A DNA stretch of 64,000 nucleotides from Bubalus kerabau. Its lineage: Eukaryota; Chordata; Mammalia; Artiodactyla; Bovidae. The stretch covers positions 45,773,501 through 45,837,500 of the forward strand of contig NC_073639.1 in the NCBI RefSeq assembly GCF_029407905.1, written 5' to 3'. Below are positions 11,196-22,360 of the stretch, in pieces (position 1 is the first letter of the stretch; each line of letters starts with the position of its first letter). The notes under the pieces were generated by a model. The model worked only from the letters and a program-made list of their open reading frames with translations. It was not told the origin of the DNA and searched no databases. The translations under genes were made by a program, and so were the position numbers.

Positions 11196-11292
11196 TCTGG
11201 GGCGGATTCATTTCGATATTTGGCAAAACCAATACAATATTGTAAAGTTTAAAAATAAAATAAAATTTAAAAAATTAATTAAAAAAAATAAA
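11196..11292 (+). mobile_element. L1_BT 3' terminal fragment, plus strand
   Basis: Contains ggcggattcatt, then tttggcaaaaccaatac, then an A-rich tail. This is the last ~70 bases of L1_BT plus its tail, i.e. a strongly 5'-truncated insertion. Confidence 0.85.
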
Positions 11293-11545
11293 GGAACCAC
11301 TTGTGAATCCTTGTTTGCTCCCACACTGAGCAGAGGCTTGCCAGCTGATGGGTGTGCCCATCCCTGTAGCATTCTTGAGAGCAGTCCAGAGACTGATGGG
11401 ACAGAATACATCTGCTGAGCTACTGACAGCCCTGCAGATAATGCCTCACTCAAGATAGAAACTCTGAAAAAAATTGAACATAGATCCTTTTATAAATGTG
11501 CTCACTATCTTAAAAGTGTGCCTTTGATGGAGTATTTTGGAAGAA
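11293..11545. other. Unassigned stretch
   Basis: Moderate G+C at 11300-11450. I see no splice-site pattern or coding signature to support a gene. Confidence 0.3.
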
Positions 11546-11772
11546 ATGCACTTATTTTTTATTTACTTTAAAGATTTTTATTGGAGTACAGTTGATTTAC
11601 AATGTTGTGTTAGTTTCTGCTATACAGCCAAGTGGACCAGTTATACCTATACATATATCTACTTTTTTAGATTATATTTCCATATAGGTCATTACAGAGT
11701 ACTGAACAGAGTTCCCTGTGCTATTCAGTGGGTCCTGAATAGTTACACATTATATATATAGTAGAGATGTAT
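11546..11772 (-). mobile_element. L1 3' UTR fragment (artiodactyl type), minus strand
   Basis: Contains the ttattggagtacagttgatttacaatg opening and gagttccctgtgctatt landmark of an L1 3' UTR common in cetartiodactyl genomes, in reverse orientation. A similar piece lies at 38417-38610. Confidence 0.65.
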
Positions 11773-12301
11773 TTTTAAAAAATCATTGCACAACTTCCTG
11801 GATGAGTATGTCATATTTTCTATTCCCACTTCAGTCCATATTATTCTTATGGACACAGAGAGGGTTGGGGTGGAAATAGGATAAAAAAACTGCCTTGCAT
11901 GTTTTTATTTTAAAATAATGAAAGTACTTTAATGTTCTTCAAATCATTGTTTCTCTCAAGGTCTTCAGGGTATAGTAGATAGCTATACCCATCTGCAACT
12001 GTCTCCAAGGACTGGAAACCACTTACAGTTTCTAATGCTGCAGTTTAATCTTCACTAGCCTAGGCATCATTGCTAGTCAAAGGGGAGCTCTAAACTTCAA
12101 AACAATTTTCCAACTTATAACACAGATACGATTATATGAGAACAATTCACTTATTTCTGCAGTTCCCGTTACTGCCTTTGAACAGCTATTTACAAAGCAG
12201 TATGAGCAGGAAGATTGCTTTATCTTGGAAAAAAAACACCTTGCACATGATATGAACAATCTTTCACAATGTCTACCAATAAATAAACATTGTACATAAG
12301 T
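11773..12301. other. Unassigned stretch
   Basis: Low-complexity A+T-rich DNA without a recognised element or gene. Confidence 0.35.
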
Positions 12302-13330
12302 ATTTCCCAGGTGGCTCAGTGGTAAAGCCACCAATGCCAGAGACATGGGTTCAGTCCCCAGGTCAGGACGATTCCTTGGAGAAGGGCATGCCAACCACTT
12401 TCAGGAAAATTGTGTGAACAGAGGAGCCTGACAGGCTATAGTCCATGGGCTCACAAAGAGTTGGACATGACTGAAGTGACTGATTGCTGGGAGAAATATC
12501 AGTTACCTCAGATATGCAGATGACACCACCCTTATGGCAGAAAGTGAAGAGGAACTCAAAAGCCTCTTGATGAAAGTGAAAGAGGAGAGTGAAAAGGCTG
12601 GCTTAAAGCTCAACATTCAGAAAACGAAGATCATGGCATCTGGTCCCATCACTTCATGGCAAATAGATGGGGAAACAGTGGAAACAGTGTCAGACTTTAT
12701 TTTTTGGGCTCCAAAATCACTGCAGATGGTGAGTGCAACCATGAAATTAAAAGACATTTACTCCTTGGAAGGAAAATTATGACCAACCTAGATAGCATAT
12801 TGAAAAACAGAGACATTACTTTGCCAACAAAGATCCATCTAGTCAAGGCTATGGTTTTTCAAGTGGTCATGTATGGATGCTAGAGTTGGACTGCGAAGAA
12901 AGCTGAACGCCGAAGAATTGATGCTTTTGAACTGTGGTGTTGGAGAAGACTCCTGAGAGTCCCTTGGACTGCAAGGAGATCCAACCAGTCCATCCGAAAG
13001 GAGATCAGTCCTGCGTGTTCATTGGAAGGAGTGATGCAAAAGCTGAAACTCCAGTACTTTGGCCACCTCATGCGAAGAGTTGACTCATTGGAAAAGATTC
13101 TGATGCTGGGAGGGATTGGAGACAGGAGGAAAAGGGGACAACAGAGGATGAGATGGCTGGATGGCATCACTGACTCGATGGAAGTGAGTTTGAGTGAACT
13201 CCGGGAGTTGGTGATGGACAGGGAGGCCTGGCGTGCTGCAATTCATGGGGTCGCAGAGTCAGACAGGGCTGAGTGACTGAAATGAACTGAACTGAACTGA
13301 ACTGAAGTGACTGAGCATGCACACATGTAT
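12302..13330 (+). mobile_element. Bov-tA SINE, plus strand, split by BovB
   Basis: Head and body are at 12302-12483. The tail (gactgagcatgcacacatg type) continues at 13315-13330. Between them is a BovB flanked by a 14-base TSD made of SINE sequence, so the SINE was there first. Confidence 0.88.
12484..13300 (+). mobile_element. BovB, 5'-truncated, inserted in a SINE tail
   Basis: An 817-base sense BovB starts just upstream of an intact Tyr-Ala-Asp-Asp and ends in four (aactg) tail units. The perfect TSD actgaagtgactga lies at 12470-12483 and 13301-13314. C-terminal frames at 12656-12883 and 13022-13276 are well conserved. It forms an inverted pair with 9570-10468. Confidence 0.95.
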
Positions 13331-13633
13331 AATAATCATTTTCATAGAATATCTACTGTATAAACAGTGAAGCAGATATATCAGCAAGTTCTTTATGAGC
13401 TTGTGGACACAGTAAAGATAAAAGGATTAAAAGTTTAGTTATTAGCGAAAAGAACAAATGCCACAGGGATCCCAGGATCTATGATATTCTGTGGCTTTGA
13501 CAAATATCTTCATCTCTCTGGGTCCCAATTTTTTTGTGTTTCAGGTCAAGTTTGTGGCTTACAGGATGCCTAAGATCATTTTCAGTCATAATACTTACAA
13601 CTCCCATGATTCTGAATCACTTTATGTAAAAAT
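13331..13633. other. Unassigned stretch
   Basis: About 300 bases. Nothing recognised. Confidence 0.3.
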
Positions 13634-13850
13634 GTGTTGTTGTTGTTTAGTAGTTCAGTCATGTCCAACTATTTGCGACCTCATGGGCTGCAGCCCACCA
13701 AGCTTCTTTGTCCACAGGATTTTCCCAGCAAGAATACTGGAGTGGGTTGGCATTTCCTTCTCCATGGGATCTTCCTGGCCCAGGGGTTGAATCCAAGTCT
13801 TCTGCATTGGCAGATATATTCTTTACCATTCAGCCACCTGGGAAGCCCGA
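13634..13850 (-). mobile_element. Bov-tA SINE, minus strand
   Basis: Complete Bov-tA. The TTG-rich run at its left end corresponds to the SINE tail and the tRNA-like head is at the right end. Confidence 0.92.
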
Positions 13851-14143
13851 GAACTGAGTAAAGAGAATAAGAGAGTAATACTGATATTAAAGAATGGGAT
13901 TTGTTCATTTCATTTACTTTGAGATAATATCACTGGTCCTAAAATGAAATCCACACACTATACTTCCTCTCCTTAGTACTCTATTGACTGGCTCCCCTTC
14001 AGGGCAGGCTGACTCCTTAGGTCCTTATTGAAGGACTGGTTGTTCATTTCCCAAAGGTCCTTGACTTTCTAACAACAAGGATGACCTAGGGAAATTTTTA
14101 AACACATAAATTTTAGAAATTGTATGAGTGTGTTCTTTTCCTT
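13851..14143. other. Unassigned stretch
   Basis: No recognised gene or repeat. Confidence 0.3.
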
Positions 14144-14334
14144 AATGGAATCCACCTGCAATGTAGGAGGCCCCAGGTTCAATTCCTGGGTCAGGAAGAT
14201 CCCCTGGAGAAGGGATAGGCTACCCACTCCAGTATTGTTGGACTTCCCTGGTGGCTCATAAGATAAAGAATTCACCTGCAATGCGGGAGACCTAGATTCA
14301 GTCCCTGGGTTGGGAAGAACCCTGGGTTGGGATA
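14144..14334 (+). mobile_element. Two adjacent Bov-tA 5' halves, plus strand
   Basis: One Bov-tA fragment spans 14144-14240 (head missing, body cut). A second begins at 14241 with gacttccctggtggctca and ends at 14334. They are head-to-tail, both truncated, and consistent with one SINE landing in another followed by loss of the distal parts. Confidence 0.85.
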
Positions 14335-14534
14335 TTTTCCACAAAGTCTCTGAAATAGGACCACATCTTCATTATTTGTCATTCCTCCTAATGATGCCCA
14401 AGGGGAAAATGTAGCCCAGTTATTATGACTGTAGGTTTTGGGGGTCAAATAAATTTGCTGCTCTCATTTTATATTTTGGAAGATGTGTCTTATATATTCT
14501 TCTCTCCCCGGATCTGCAGAACTGTTAAAATTCT

Positions 14535-14650
14535 TTTTTTTTTTTTTTTCACCATGATCAAGTTGGGTTTATTCCAGGAATTCAAGTACTTTTCAATTTA
14601 TGCAAATCAATCAATGTGATACAATATATTAACAAATTGAAAGATTATTT
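14535..14650 (+). mobile_element. Short L1 ORF2 fragment next to a T-run
   Basis: A 16-base T-run is followed by 14551-14650, which reads as L1 ORF2 in the sense direction (caccatgatcaagt ... tgtgatacaatatatt landmarks, the conserved region upstream of the RT core). A minus-type T-run joined directly to a sense ORF2 piece suggests an inverted (twin-primed) L1 remnant. Confidence 0.6.
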
Positions 14651-14899
14651 TTTTTTCCTCATTCTCAAATATATTTTCAAAGTGTGACTTTTTAGAATAC
14701 AATTTTTCTGGTATTTTGTAATATAGTGAAATTATACTCTTAATCACATGAGTTTTACAGAAAGATCATAAAGAATGTCATTTTTACTAAAATGCTTTTA
14801 TCTATTTCCCTAAAAATCTACCTTAAATCTTGATTTCTAAAACATTTATAAAAATAAGGAATATGATTTTTATCAATATTTTCTTCATTTTTTTGCTAA

Positions 14900-15085
14900 A
14901 CTTTTTTTTTTCATACATGATATTTTGCATGTTTCAATGCCATTCTCCCAAATCTTCCCACCCTCTCCCTCTCCCACGGAGTCCATAAGACTGTCTATAC
15001 ATCAGTGTCTCTTTTGCTGTCTCGTACACAGGGTTATTGTTACCATCTTTCTAAATTCCATATATATGCGTTAGTATACTGTAAT
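14900..15085 (-). mobile_element. L1_BT 3' UTR fragment, minus strand, lacking the terminal 3' part
   Basis: Matches the L1_BT 3' UTR from the ttcatacatgatatt landmark to atatgcgttagtatactg, preceded by a T-run at 14905-14914. The last ~180 bases of the usual 3' UTR (present at 23053-23280) are absent, as if the transcript had been polyadenylated early. Confidence 0.75.
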
Positions 15086-15644
15086 TTTGAGGTTATGCAG
15101 GATTAGGACAGAAAGTGTCCCCATCTCCAGTGTTAATAGAAAAGTGTTCCAGCAAAGGTGTTCAGACTTTCTTGTCTTTGTTGACTTCCATGACTTTGAA
15201 CCTACTGCTAGGTCTATGGTTTCCTGTATTTCTAGGGCAAAGACACTATCTGAAGTGGATGTTAGTGCTAATTAGCAGTCATACAAATAAGATGTTTCAG
15301 TGACACATTATCCTAACTAGTGCCCAATTATGCTAAACTCTTTCCACTTGAAGAATTCAAGAGCATCATTTACTGTGGTAATCATACAATATCCTATATA
15401 TTTAAATTTTTTTCTTTTGACTATTGGACCACTATTCATTCAGGTAAATATGAACCATATTTTTAGCAAATTTGTACCCATTTGACTATTGGATTTGTTT
15501 GGTTTCATTCTGATTATTACTAATCACCATTGTAATTTGAAGTATTACTAAATTGCAAACAATTACAAATTTATGCCTTTTCCTAAATGGAAAAGTTGAT
15601 ACTTATAGGGTTACCTTCTTTCAACGTGTATTTATATTGTTAGA
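15086..15644. other. Unassigned stretch
   Basis: Contains a 62-codon open frame in each of two overlapping frames near 15087-15303. No domain or codon pattern supports a gene. Confidence 0.3.
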
Positions 15645-15861
15645 TGGCTTCCCCAGTGTCTCAGTGGTAAAGAAACCCCCTGCAGTTCAGGAGACACAGG
15701 AGATGTGGGTTCAATCCCTGGGTTGAGAAGATCCCCTGGAGGAGAAAATGACAACCCACTCCAGTATTCTTATCTGGAGAAACCCATGGACAGAAGGGAC
15801 TGGTGAACTACAGTCTATGAGGTCACAAAGAGTTGGACACGATTATGTGACTGAGCACCTT
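15645..15861 (+). mobile_element. Bov-tA SINE, plus strand
   Basis: Complete Bov-tA with tRNA-like head at 15645 and the gagttggacacgatt body end at the right. It is moderately diverged and carries a small internal duplication (gagacacaggagat) in the A/B-box area. Confidence 0.9.
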
Positions 15862-16791
15862 ATAGGTAGGTATATAAAAATGCATGCTATATATATGCTA
15901 TTAAGCTAAATAATAAAAGGAACCTACCAGTAAGCTTAATATTAGATTTTACCAGCTTTGTTGAATCTATTTCTGTGTGCTCCTACCAGCTCATGATCTT
16001 GTCTCTTTTCAGGGATAAACACTATTCTGATATGCTTTATCTTCTCCTATTTTCTTTTTGCTTTAAAAAACATAATAATTGGAACAGCTAGCATATGCTG
16101 TATGTATCCCCATATAGAAGTACTCAGAATGAGAGCAGTGTTCTAAATTAAGAATGGAACACACATGGGAATAAAGAAATTATTTAAAATGCCATGCCTT
16201 TTAAGCAATTTATATCCATATGAATATCAAGTCCCAGTGTAATAGACTTTAAAATCTAGTTAAGGCCAAAAGTACAAGCCAATTTCTAATAATTTATAAA
16301 ATAGAGCATTCTATTGACCTGAATATGTCCTATATTCTCCAGTTTTGCTACTATACTTTAGGAACAATATATGTACTATATTTTCAAAATGTTTTCTTCA
16401 TCTTAAAAGACTCAAGAAACATCTAAAGAAATAGATTATTAACAATACTCAAGATTCTATTTATCGACAATGGAGACATGTGTGTGTTTTCAAAGTTTCA
16501 TAATTACTTCTTTAGGGTAAATTTCTCTAAGTGAGATTATCATAGGTGAGATACATGTGACATTTGGATACATATTGTTTAATTACCTACAGAAAAATGT
16601 GAAGAGCCCACCAACTTTACACTGCATTTGTTTTCACTAGAAACTTTAAATCCCTTACCGTTACTGACCATTAATATATACAGTATGTATTTGTTCATAT
16701 TCCCATTGATTTGTTCAACTTTTTCTTATTGTTTTCACAGGAATATATAAATTCATATTTTGTCATATGCTGTTTTATTCCATAATCATCA
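15862..16791. other. Unassigned A+T-rich stretch
   Basis: About 930 bases in which I recognise no repeat or coding sequence. Confidence 0.35.
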
Positions 16792-16852
16792 AACCTGGGT
16801 CTCCTGCACTGCAGGCAGATTTTTATTATCTGAGCCACCAGGAAAGCACCAA
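16792..16852 (-). mobile_element. Bov-tA SINE 5' fragment, minus strand
   Basis: Only about 60 bases of the tRNA-like half remain (aacctgggtctcctgcactgcag ... gagccaccagg). Confidence 0.8.
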
Positions 16853-19800
16853 CATTTATAAATTAAATCATTTTTATGCACTTATTTAAAAATGGATTTT
16901 AATCAAATAATGTGTAATTGATCCATATCTATTCTTTACTTATTATTTATATTTGAAACCAGTTTGCTATCTGTTTGCTTGGATTTTCTATTTTATTGGT
17001 TTGTATTTTTTTAAAATGTATTACTTCCACAAATATAAGCAACATGGAATATTAAAGCAATCACCTAGTTTAACCAAAACCTTTTTTTGAAATATTCACA
17101 ATATCAAAGAAAGTTAAAACTGTAATCCATGTAGTTTGACTTATTAGACATATTGTTCAAATTTGCACACATGCATTTAAAATTCTGCTCATAATCAATT
17201 ATGAAAATAAGTTATAATACTAACAATTATTACATTTGTCCAAGTTTCAACTACTTTAACCATTCTGTTTTGCAAATCTCCGAATTAAACATACCTGTAG
17301 GAAAGTAGAAAGATGGTGATGATTTTTAAAGGCTGACTTTGTGATTAAATATCCATCACTGTAGAGAAACCCGGATAGATTTAAAAGAGAATTTTTATCA
17401 AAAGTATGTTTCTGTGCACAGAAGGATGAATCTTAAAGTAATATCCAACATTCCAAAATAGTTGGCAGAAACAAAATGTACACTGAGATTTGGGAGGAAG
17501 AACTATTATTTCTACTTTCCATAAAATGTGTGGGTTACTAATTGCATTCCAACCACAAAATGATTATAATTTCAGTGAAATTTAATATAGCATTAAATTA
17601 TAGTTGTAATTTTATTATCAATCAATGTGTAAGTCTCCCTTTCCACTTGTCTCCACATCTCCATCTCCAACCTCTGAAGGGAAAAGCTAAATAGTTGATG
17701 CAATTATATAGATAATTTGAGTAAAAAAATAAATTTTAATTCTTCTGAGCTGAAATTATGTGCAGTTTTCTTATAAAAATAAAGTCAGATGTTTCTTTGA
17801 CCACCTAAATATCTGTAAAATAATTAAAATCTTTAAATTTCACTTTAATTCTAGGCTATTGAAATGAGCCAAGAGATCTGAAGGAACTGAAAATTTCTCT
17901 CTTTTAACTGATACTGAGTGGAGTCTGCAAAGCAAGTGCTTCAAAGAAATTAAACAAAGAATGTATTTTAAAGGGTTTGGGGAACATGGCCTCGCTAAGG
18001 ACAGTTAGCAGAATTTGGGAAAAGAAAAACAAAATGTTTTGATCAAGCACCTGGATATGTGGTTTTCAGCAAAAGAACCTTTTGGATGTTGTGGGTTGAG
18101 GGGGAAGCAAAGGAGCCGTCTGCAGTTCCAGGGTAAAGATGTGAAGGGTTCATGCTGAAGAACTTAGTTGTAACTCAGGACCAATGGAATTCTTTGGGAT
18201 CTACAGAGACCCAAAGGAAATTTGCTTTCATGATCTACCTTTTTGCATCTGGCAGGTGTTTGAACATTAGGAAAGTGGGAAAGAACCAGGGGTGGAGGTG
18301 GCCAATGAAAGAAGGAAATACATGAATGATGATGGCTCCCCACTAGGATTCTAACATCTACAGCCTTCCTTTATTGATTAGTGAACCGATCCAGGGCACA
18401 TCACAGCCCCTGCTGACTTTAGTTTTGGCATCTATGTCAAGTTTACTGTAAGGACTCTCTTCATGCCCCCCACCCAATCTCATCCCTTTGCAGGGTGGGG
18501 GAAAAGGGGTAAAATCTATATTTTACAAAATATATATTCTTGTGCTATACAAATAAAACATAATTTTAGAACATTTTTATTCATTTTATTTAATATTAAA
18601 ACTTCAAGCCTACTATGTGCAGGATTATAGAATTCAATGAAGGACACCAAGTTATTTTACTTTACGAAGTTGATAAGTTAGTGAAGAAGAGATAAAAGAT
18701 TACAATTTTAACTGGAAGTTACTTGGGCAGTTGAGAGGGGAATCCTGTGAATTGCCTGTCCTGAGAGTGTTCCTGGAATTAAACACTGAGGAAAAATATG
18801 TGTCTTCCACTACACAGTGAGAAATTATGGAGGAAGGGATACACAATGAAAGCAGGAAATCTGGTGTGGCTGGACAGTAGGCAAAGAGGAGATGATATGA
18901 AGAAGCTTCAATAATATCATCAAATTACCTGCCATTAAGGTAGCTGGGAATAAAATATTAGACTTCAAAGCAGACCAAGTTAGAAGGAAAAATAAAAAAG
19001 ATTTTCAGTGACCACACTTTAGAGATGAAAAAGCTAAAGCACAAAGACCTCATGGGAGATTTGTAAGATCCCTTCTGAGTGATTTTGGAAGAGTTAAAGT
19101 GAATTATTTTTAGATGTATGGTAATTTTGTGATCATTTTCAGAATGATTTTTAAAGTTACACTATACTGTGTAACCATCAGATTTTTGAAAATGGAAATA
19201 AAGTGTCATAGTAATGCTTTTGCATTCTGCCTTGTTCATAATCTTAATAAAGGTTTATTTAGATGTCAACATTCTGTGTAGTGAAATAGATATACAATGT
19301 CAACTAGATACTTCAGAAAATTTGTTTGGAGAGAATCTATAGAAAAATTAAATTGCCGAAGCAGGAAATAACTTATTTTGAAAGTCAAAACAGAAGATCA
19401 CAGTAGCATTAGCATCATTTACTGTTAATTTTATGTGACAGGTAATACACCTTAACCTCTTACTTTATGATCCTATATATATTGTGATGAGCGTGTCAAA
19501 CAGAAGAGAAGGTTTTAAAAACACATCTGGTAAGAGCTGATGACAGTCATCTTTCAGGATAATAGTAGTGAAGGTTATTATATTTTCTTAGAATTATATT
19601 ATTTAACATTTCAATTCATCTAAACAAACAGTTGTAAAAATGCTAACGTCTTCAATAACTTTTTTCCTCCAAATAATCTCAAGAACTTTAAATATTTGCC
19701 TTCAGTGTGAAAAATAGTAAGTTTAAGTGGAATCCAATTTTTCTCCTTCAGAACTAGCAGATACTGTCTGGCATTTCATTCTGTTTCATTCATTTATTTA

Positions 19801-20542
19801 TCCTGCCACACATTTTTGTTTTATCTCTAAATAAAATAGCTATATGTTTTCAAAACTGTATCCCATTGAAATTCACAATCATTTTCTCTGAGAAAGGAGT
19901 CATGAAATTCATGATCCTTGATCCTTGCTTTTCCTCTGAAAAGTACCATCATTTAGTGATCAAAATAAAAGTCAATGACCTGTATTGCTTTCTTAGAAGT
20001 AACTATTTGCAACTGTTTTAAGGGATTGTTTTGAAGTTTAGTTAGAATCTCTTAAAAACATGCTTGCATGGGTACTTTTTTCCTTTGTAAGTTTTAGGCA
20101 TTATTTATAGGTTTCCCAAAATAGAAATAAGAATTTAGTCTTCTTCATCTCATCAGTCCAGATTTTACGGTTCCCAAATATTTATCCTTTTAAAATGCTA
20201 TAACTATTGATGGAGCAGCATTTAATAATTACATTATTATAACTATGTAATTTATATTGACAATTATCCATATAAATGTGTCATGAACTATTTTCTATTA
20301 TGTTCTTTTCCTAAAGAGCATTTTGTATTCCCTAGGATTTTTTCCCCCTTAGTATATAATATCCTTGAAATTCAAACCCCAATTCTTTCCAGTCATATAA
20401 ATTTCTCTCAGTAAGTTCAAAGACAGATTGCACCAAATTTATCTTCCTAAAGAAACACTCTTAACTTTCTTTCTGTCCCAACAGACCTCCCTTTCTTCAA
20501 CATCAACCTGGTAATTCCCTTCACCTTTCTCTGTTTTTGCTT
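16853..20542. other. Repeat-poor island, no gene recognised
   Basis: About 3.7 kb without BovB, Bov-tA or L1_BT, which is striking against the rest of the window. Open frames are short and stop-rich on both strands. A mildly G+C-richer segment at 17,980-18,480 has no CpG clustering. Bases about 18,595-18,720 carry a faint LINE2/MIR-like phrase (cctactatgtgcagg), too weak to call. If regulatory DNA exists here, cross-species conservation would be the way to see it. Confidence 0.45.
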
Positions 20543-21513
20543 CAAGAAGTGAAAGGCAAGGGAGAAAGGGAAAAATATACCCAACTGAATGCAGAGTTCC
20601 AGAGAAAAGAAGGAGAGATAAGAATGCCTTCTTAAGTGAACAATGCAAAGAAATATAGGAAAACAATGGAATGGGAAAAGCTAGAGATATCTTTAAGAAA
20701 ATTGGAGATACTAATATCAAGGGAATATTTCATGTAAAGATGGGCACAATAAAGGAAAAAAAAGATTGTAAGCATCTGACAGAAGCTGAAGAGATTAAGA
20801 AGAGGTGGAAAGATTACACAGAAGAACTATACAAAAAAGGTCTTAATGAGACTCATAACCATGACAGTGTGGTCACTCACCTAGAACCAGACATTTTGGA
20901 ATGTGAGTCAAGTGGGTCTTAGAAAGCATTACTACAAAGCTAGTGGAGGTGATGGGATTCCTGCTGAGCTATTTAAATGGAAAAGATGATGCTGTAAATG
21001 TGCTGCACTCAATATGCCAGCAAATTTGGAAAACTCAGCAATGGTCAAAGGATTAGAAAACTTCAGTTTTCATTCCAGTCCCAAAGAAGGGCAATGACAA
21101 TGAATATTCAAGCTATCATACAATTGCATTCATTTCACATGCTCCCAAAGTAATGCTCAAAATCCTTTAAGCTAGACTTCAATGGTACGTAAACCAACAA
21201 CTTCCAGATGTACAAGCCGGATTTAGAAAAGGTAGAGGAACCAGAAATCAAATTGCCAACATCAGTTGGATCATGGAGGAAGCAAGGAAATTCCAGAAAA
21301 TTATCTACTTCTGTTTCATTGACTGTGTTTATCATAACAAACTGTGGAAAATTCTTAAAGAGATGATAGTAACAGACCACCTTACCTGCCTCCTGAGAAA
21401 CCTGTATGCAGATCAAGAAGCAACAATTAGAATCAGACGTGGAACAACCAACTTGTTCAAAAATTGGGAAAAAAGTACATGAAGGCTATATATTGTCATC
21501 CTGATTATTTAAC
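20543..21513 (+). mobile_element. BovB internal fragment, truncated at both ends
   Basis: Sense BovB from the linker between endonuclease and RT into the RT fingers and palm, stopping abruptly at ctgattatttaactt before the catalytic motif. It has no 3' tail, so the 3' part was lost after insertion. Frames at 20671-20922 and 21273-21482 preserve recognisable RT peptides such as EEIKKRWKDYTEELYKK. Confidence 0.9.
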
Positions 21514-21815
21514 TTGAGGAAGTGTCTTTATGTTTCTAGCTTGTACAGTGTGGGGTATTTTTTTATTTTATTAAAAGGTGTCAAATTTTTTCTACATTAA
21601 TTGCAATGATAAATGTTTTCTTAATTTTATTATGTGATATATCATGTTTGCTGATTTTTTTTGTGTGTATGTTGAACCATCTTTACATTCCTAAGGGGAA
21701 AAAAATCCTTCTCCATCATGGTATATAGTAATTTATTATGCTTGTGGATTCAGTTTGCTAGTACTTTTTTGAGAATTTTTGCATCTATATTTGTTTCTGT
21801 GTTTTTTTTTCCTAC
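21514..21815 (-). mobile_element. Old L1 ORF2 fragment, minus strand
   Basis: Minus-strand L1 ORF2 wording upstream of the RT core (attgcaatgataaatg ... gattcagtttgctagtac ... gagaatttttgcatc). Diverged and without an open frame. Confidence 0.7.
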
Positions 21816-21908
21816 CCCATTAAGTTGAAGAGGATGGCTATAGTGAACTAAAGTTGAGTATTTTCCTTCCCTTGAGTCAGTTAGGCTATGATAATACCCT
21901 AGTAGGTT

Positions 21909-22184
21909 GCTGCTGCTACTGCTAAGGTGCTTCAGTCGTGTCCGACTCTGTGCGACCCCATAGACAGAAGCCCACCAGGCTCCACCGTCCCTGGGATTCT
22001 CCAGCCAAGAACATTGGAATGGGTTGCCATTTCCTTCTCCAGTGCATGAAAGTGAAAAGTGAAAGGGAAGTTGCTCAGTCATGTCCGACTCTTCACTACC
22101 CCATGGACTACAGCCTACCAGGCTCCTCCATCCATGGGATTTTCCAGACAAGACTACTGGAGTGGGGTGCCATTGCCTTCTTCA
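21909..22184 (-). mobile_element. Bov-A2 dimeric SINE, minus strand
   Basis: Two Bov-A monomers joined by the aaagtgaaaagtgaaa linker, with the tail as gctgctgctactgc at the left. The flanks ccctagtaggtt (21897-21908) and ccccagcaggtt (22185-22196) form a 12-base TSD with two mismatches, so the copy is older than the one at 6625. Confidence 0.92.
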
Positions 22185-22196
22185 CCCCAGCAGGTT

Positions 22197-22360
22197 AGGC
22201 TCTGATTAACTAGTTTCTCTTGTGGACAGGCTTTGTTAAGAGGGACACAGTGATGTGGAGAATTTCCTCCCTCATGCCACCACCATACAACCAAAAGCAT
22301 TTTTCTCTGATAGTTACTATGGGAACATGGTCACACTCCTGAAGATGAATCTCAAACATT
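22197..22360. other. Short unassigned spacer
   Basis: Nothing recognised. Confidence 0.3.
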
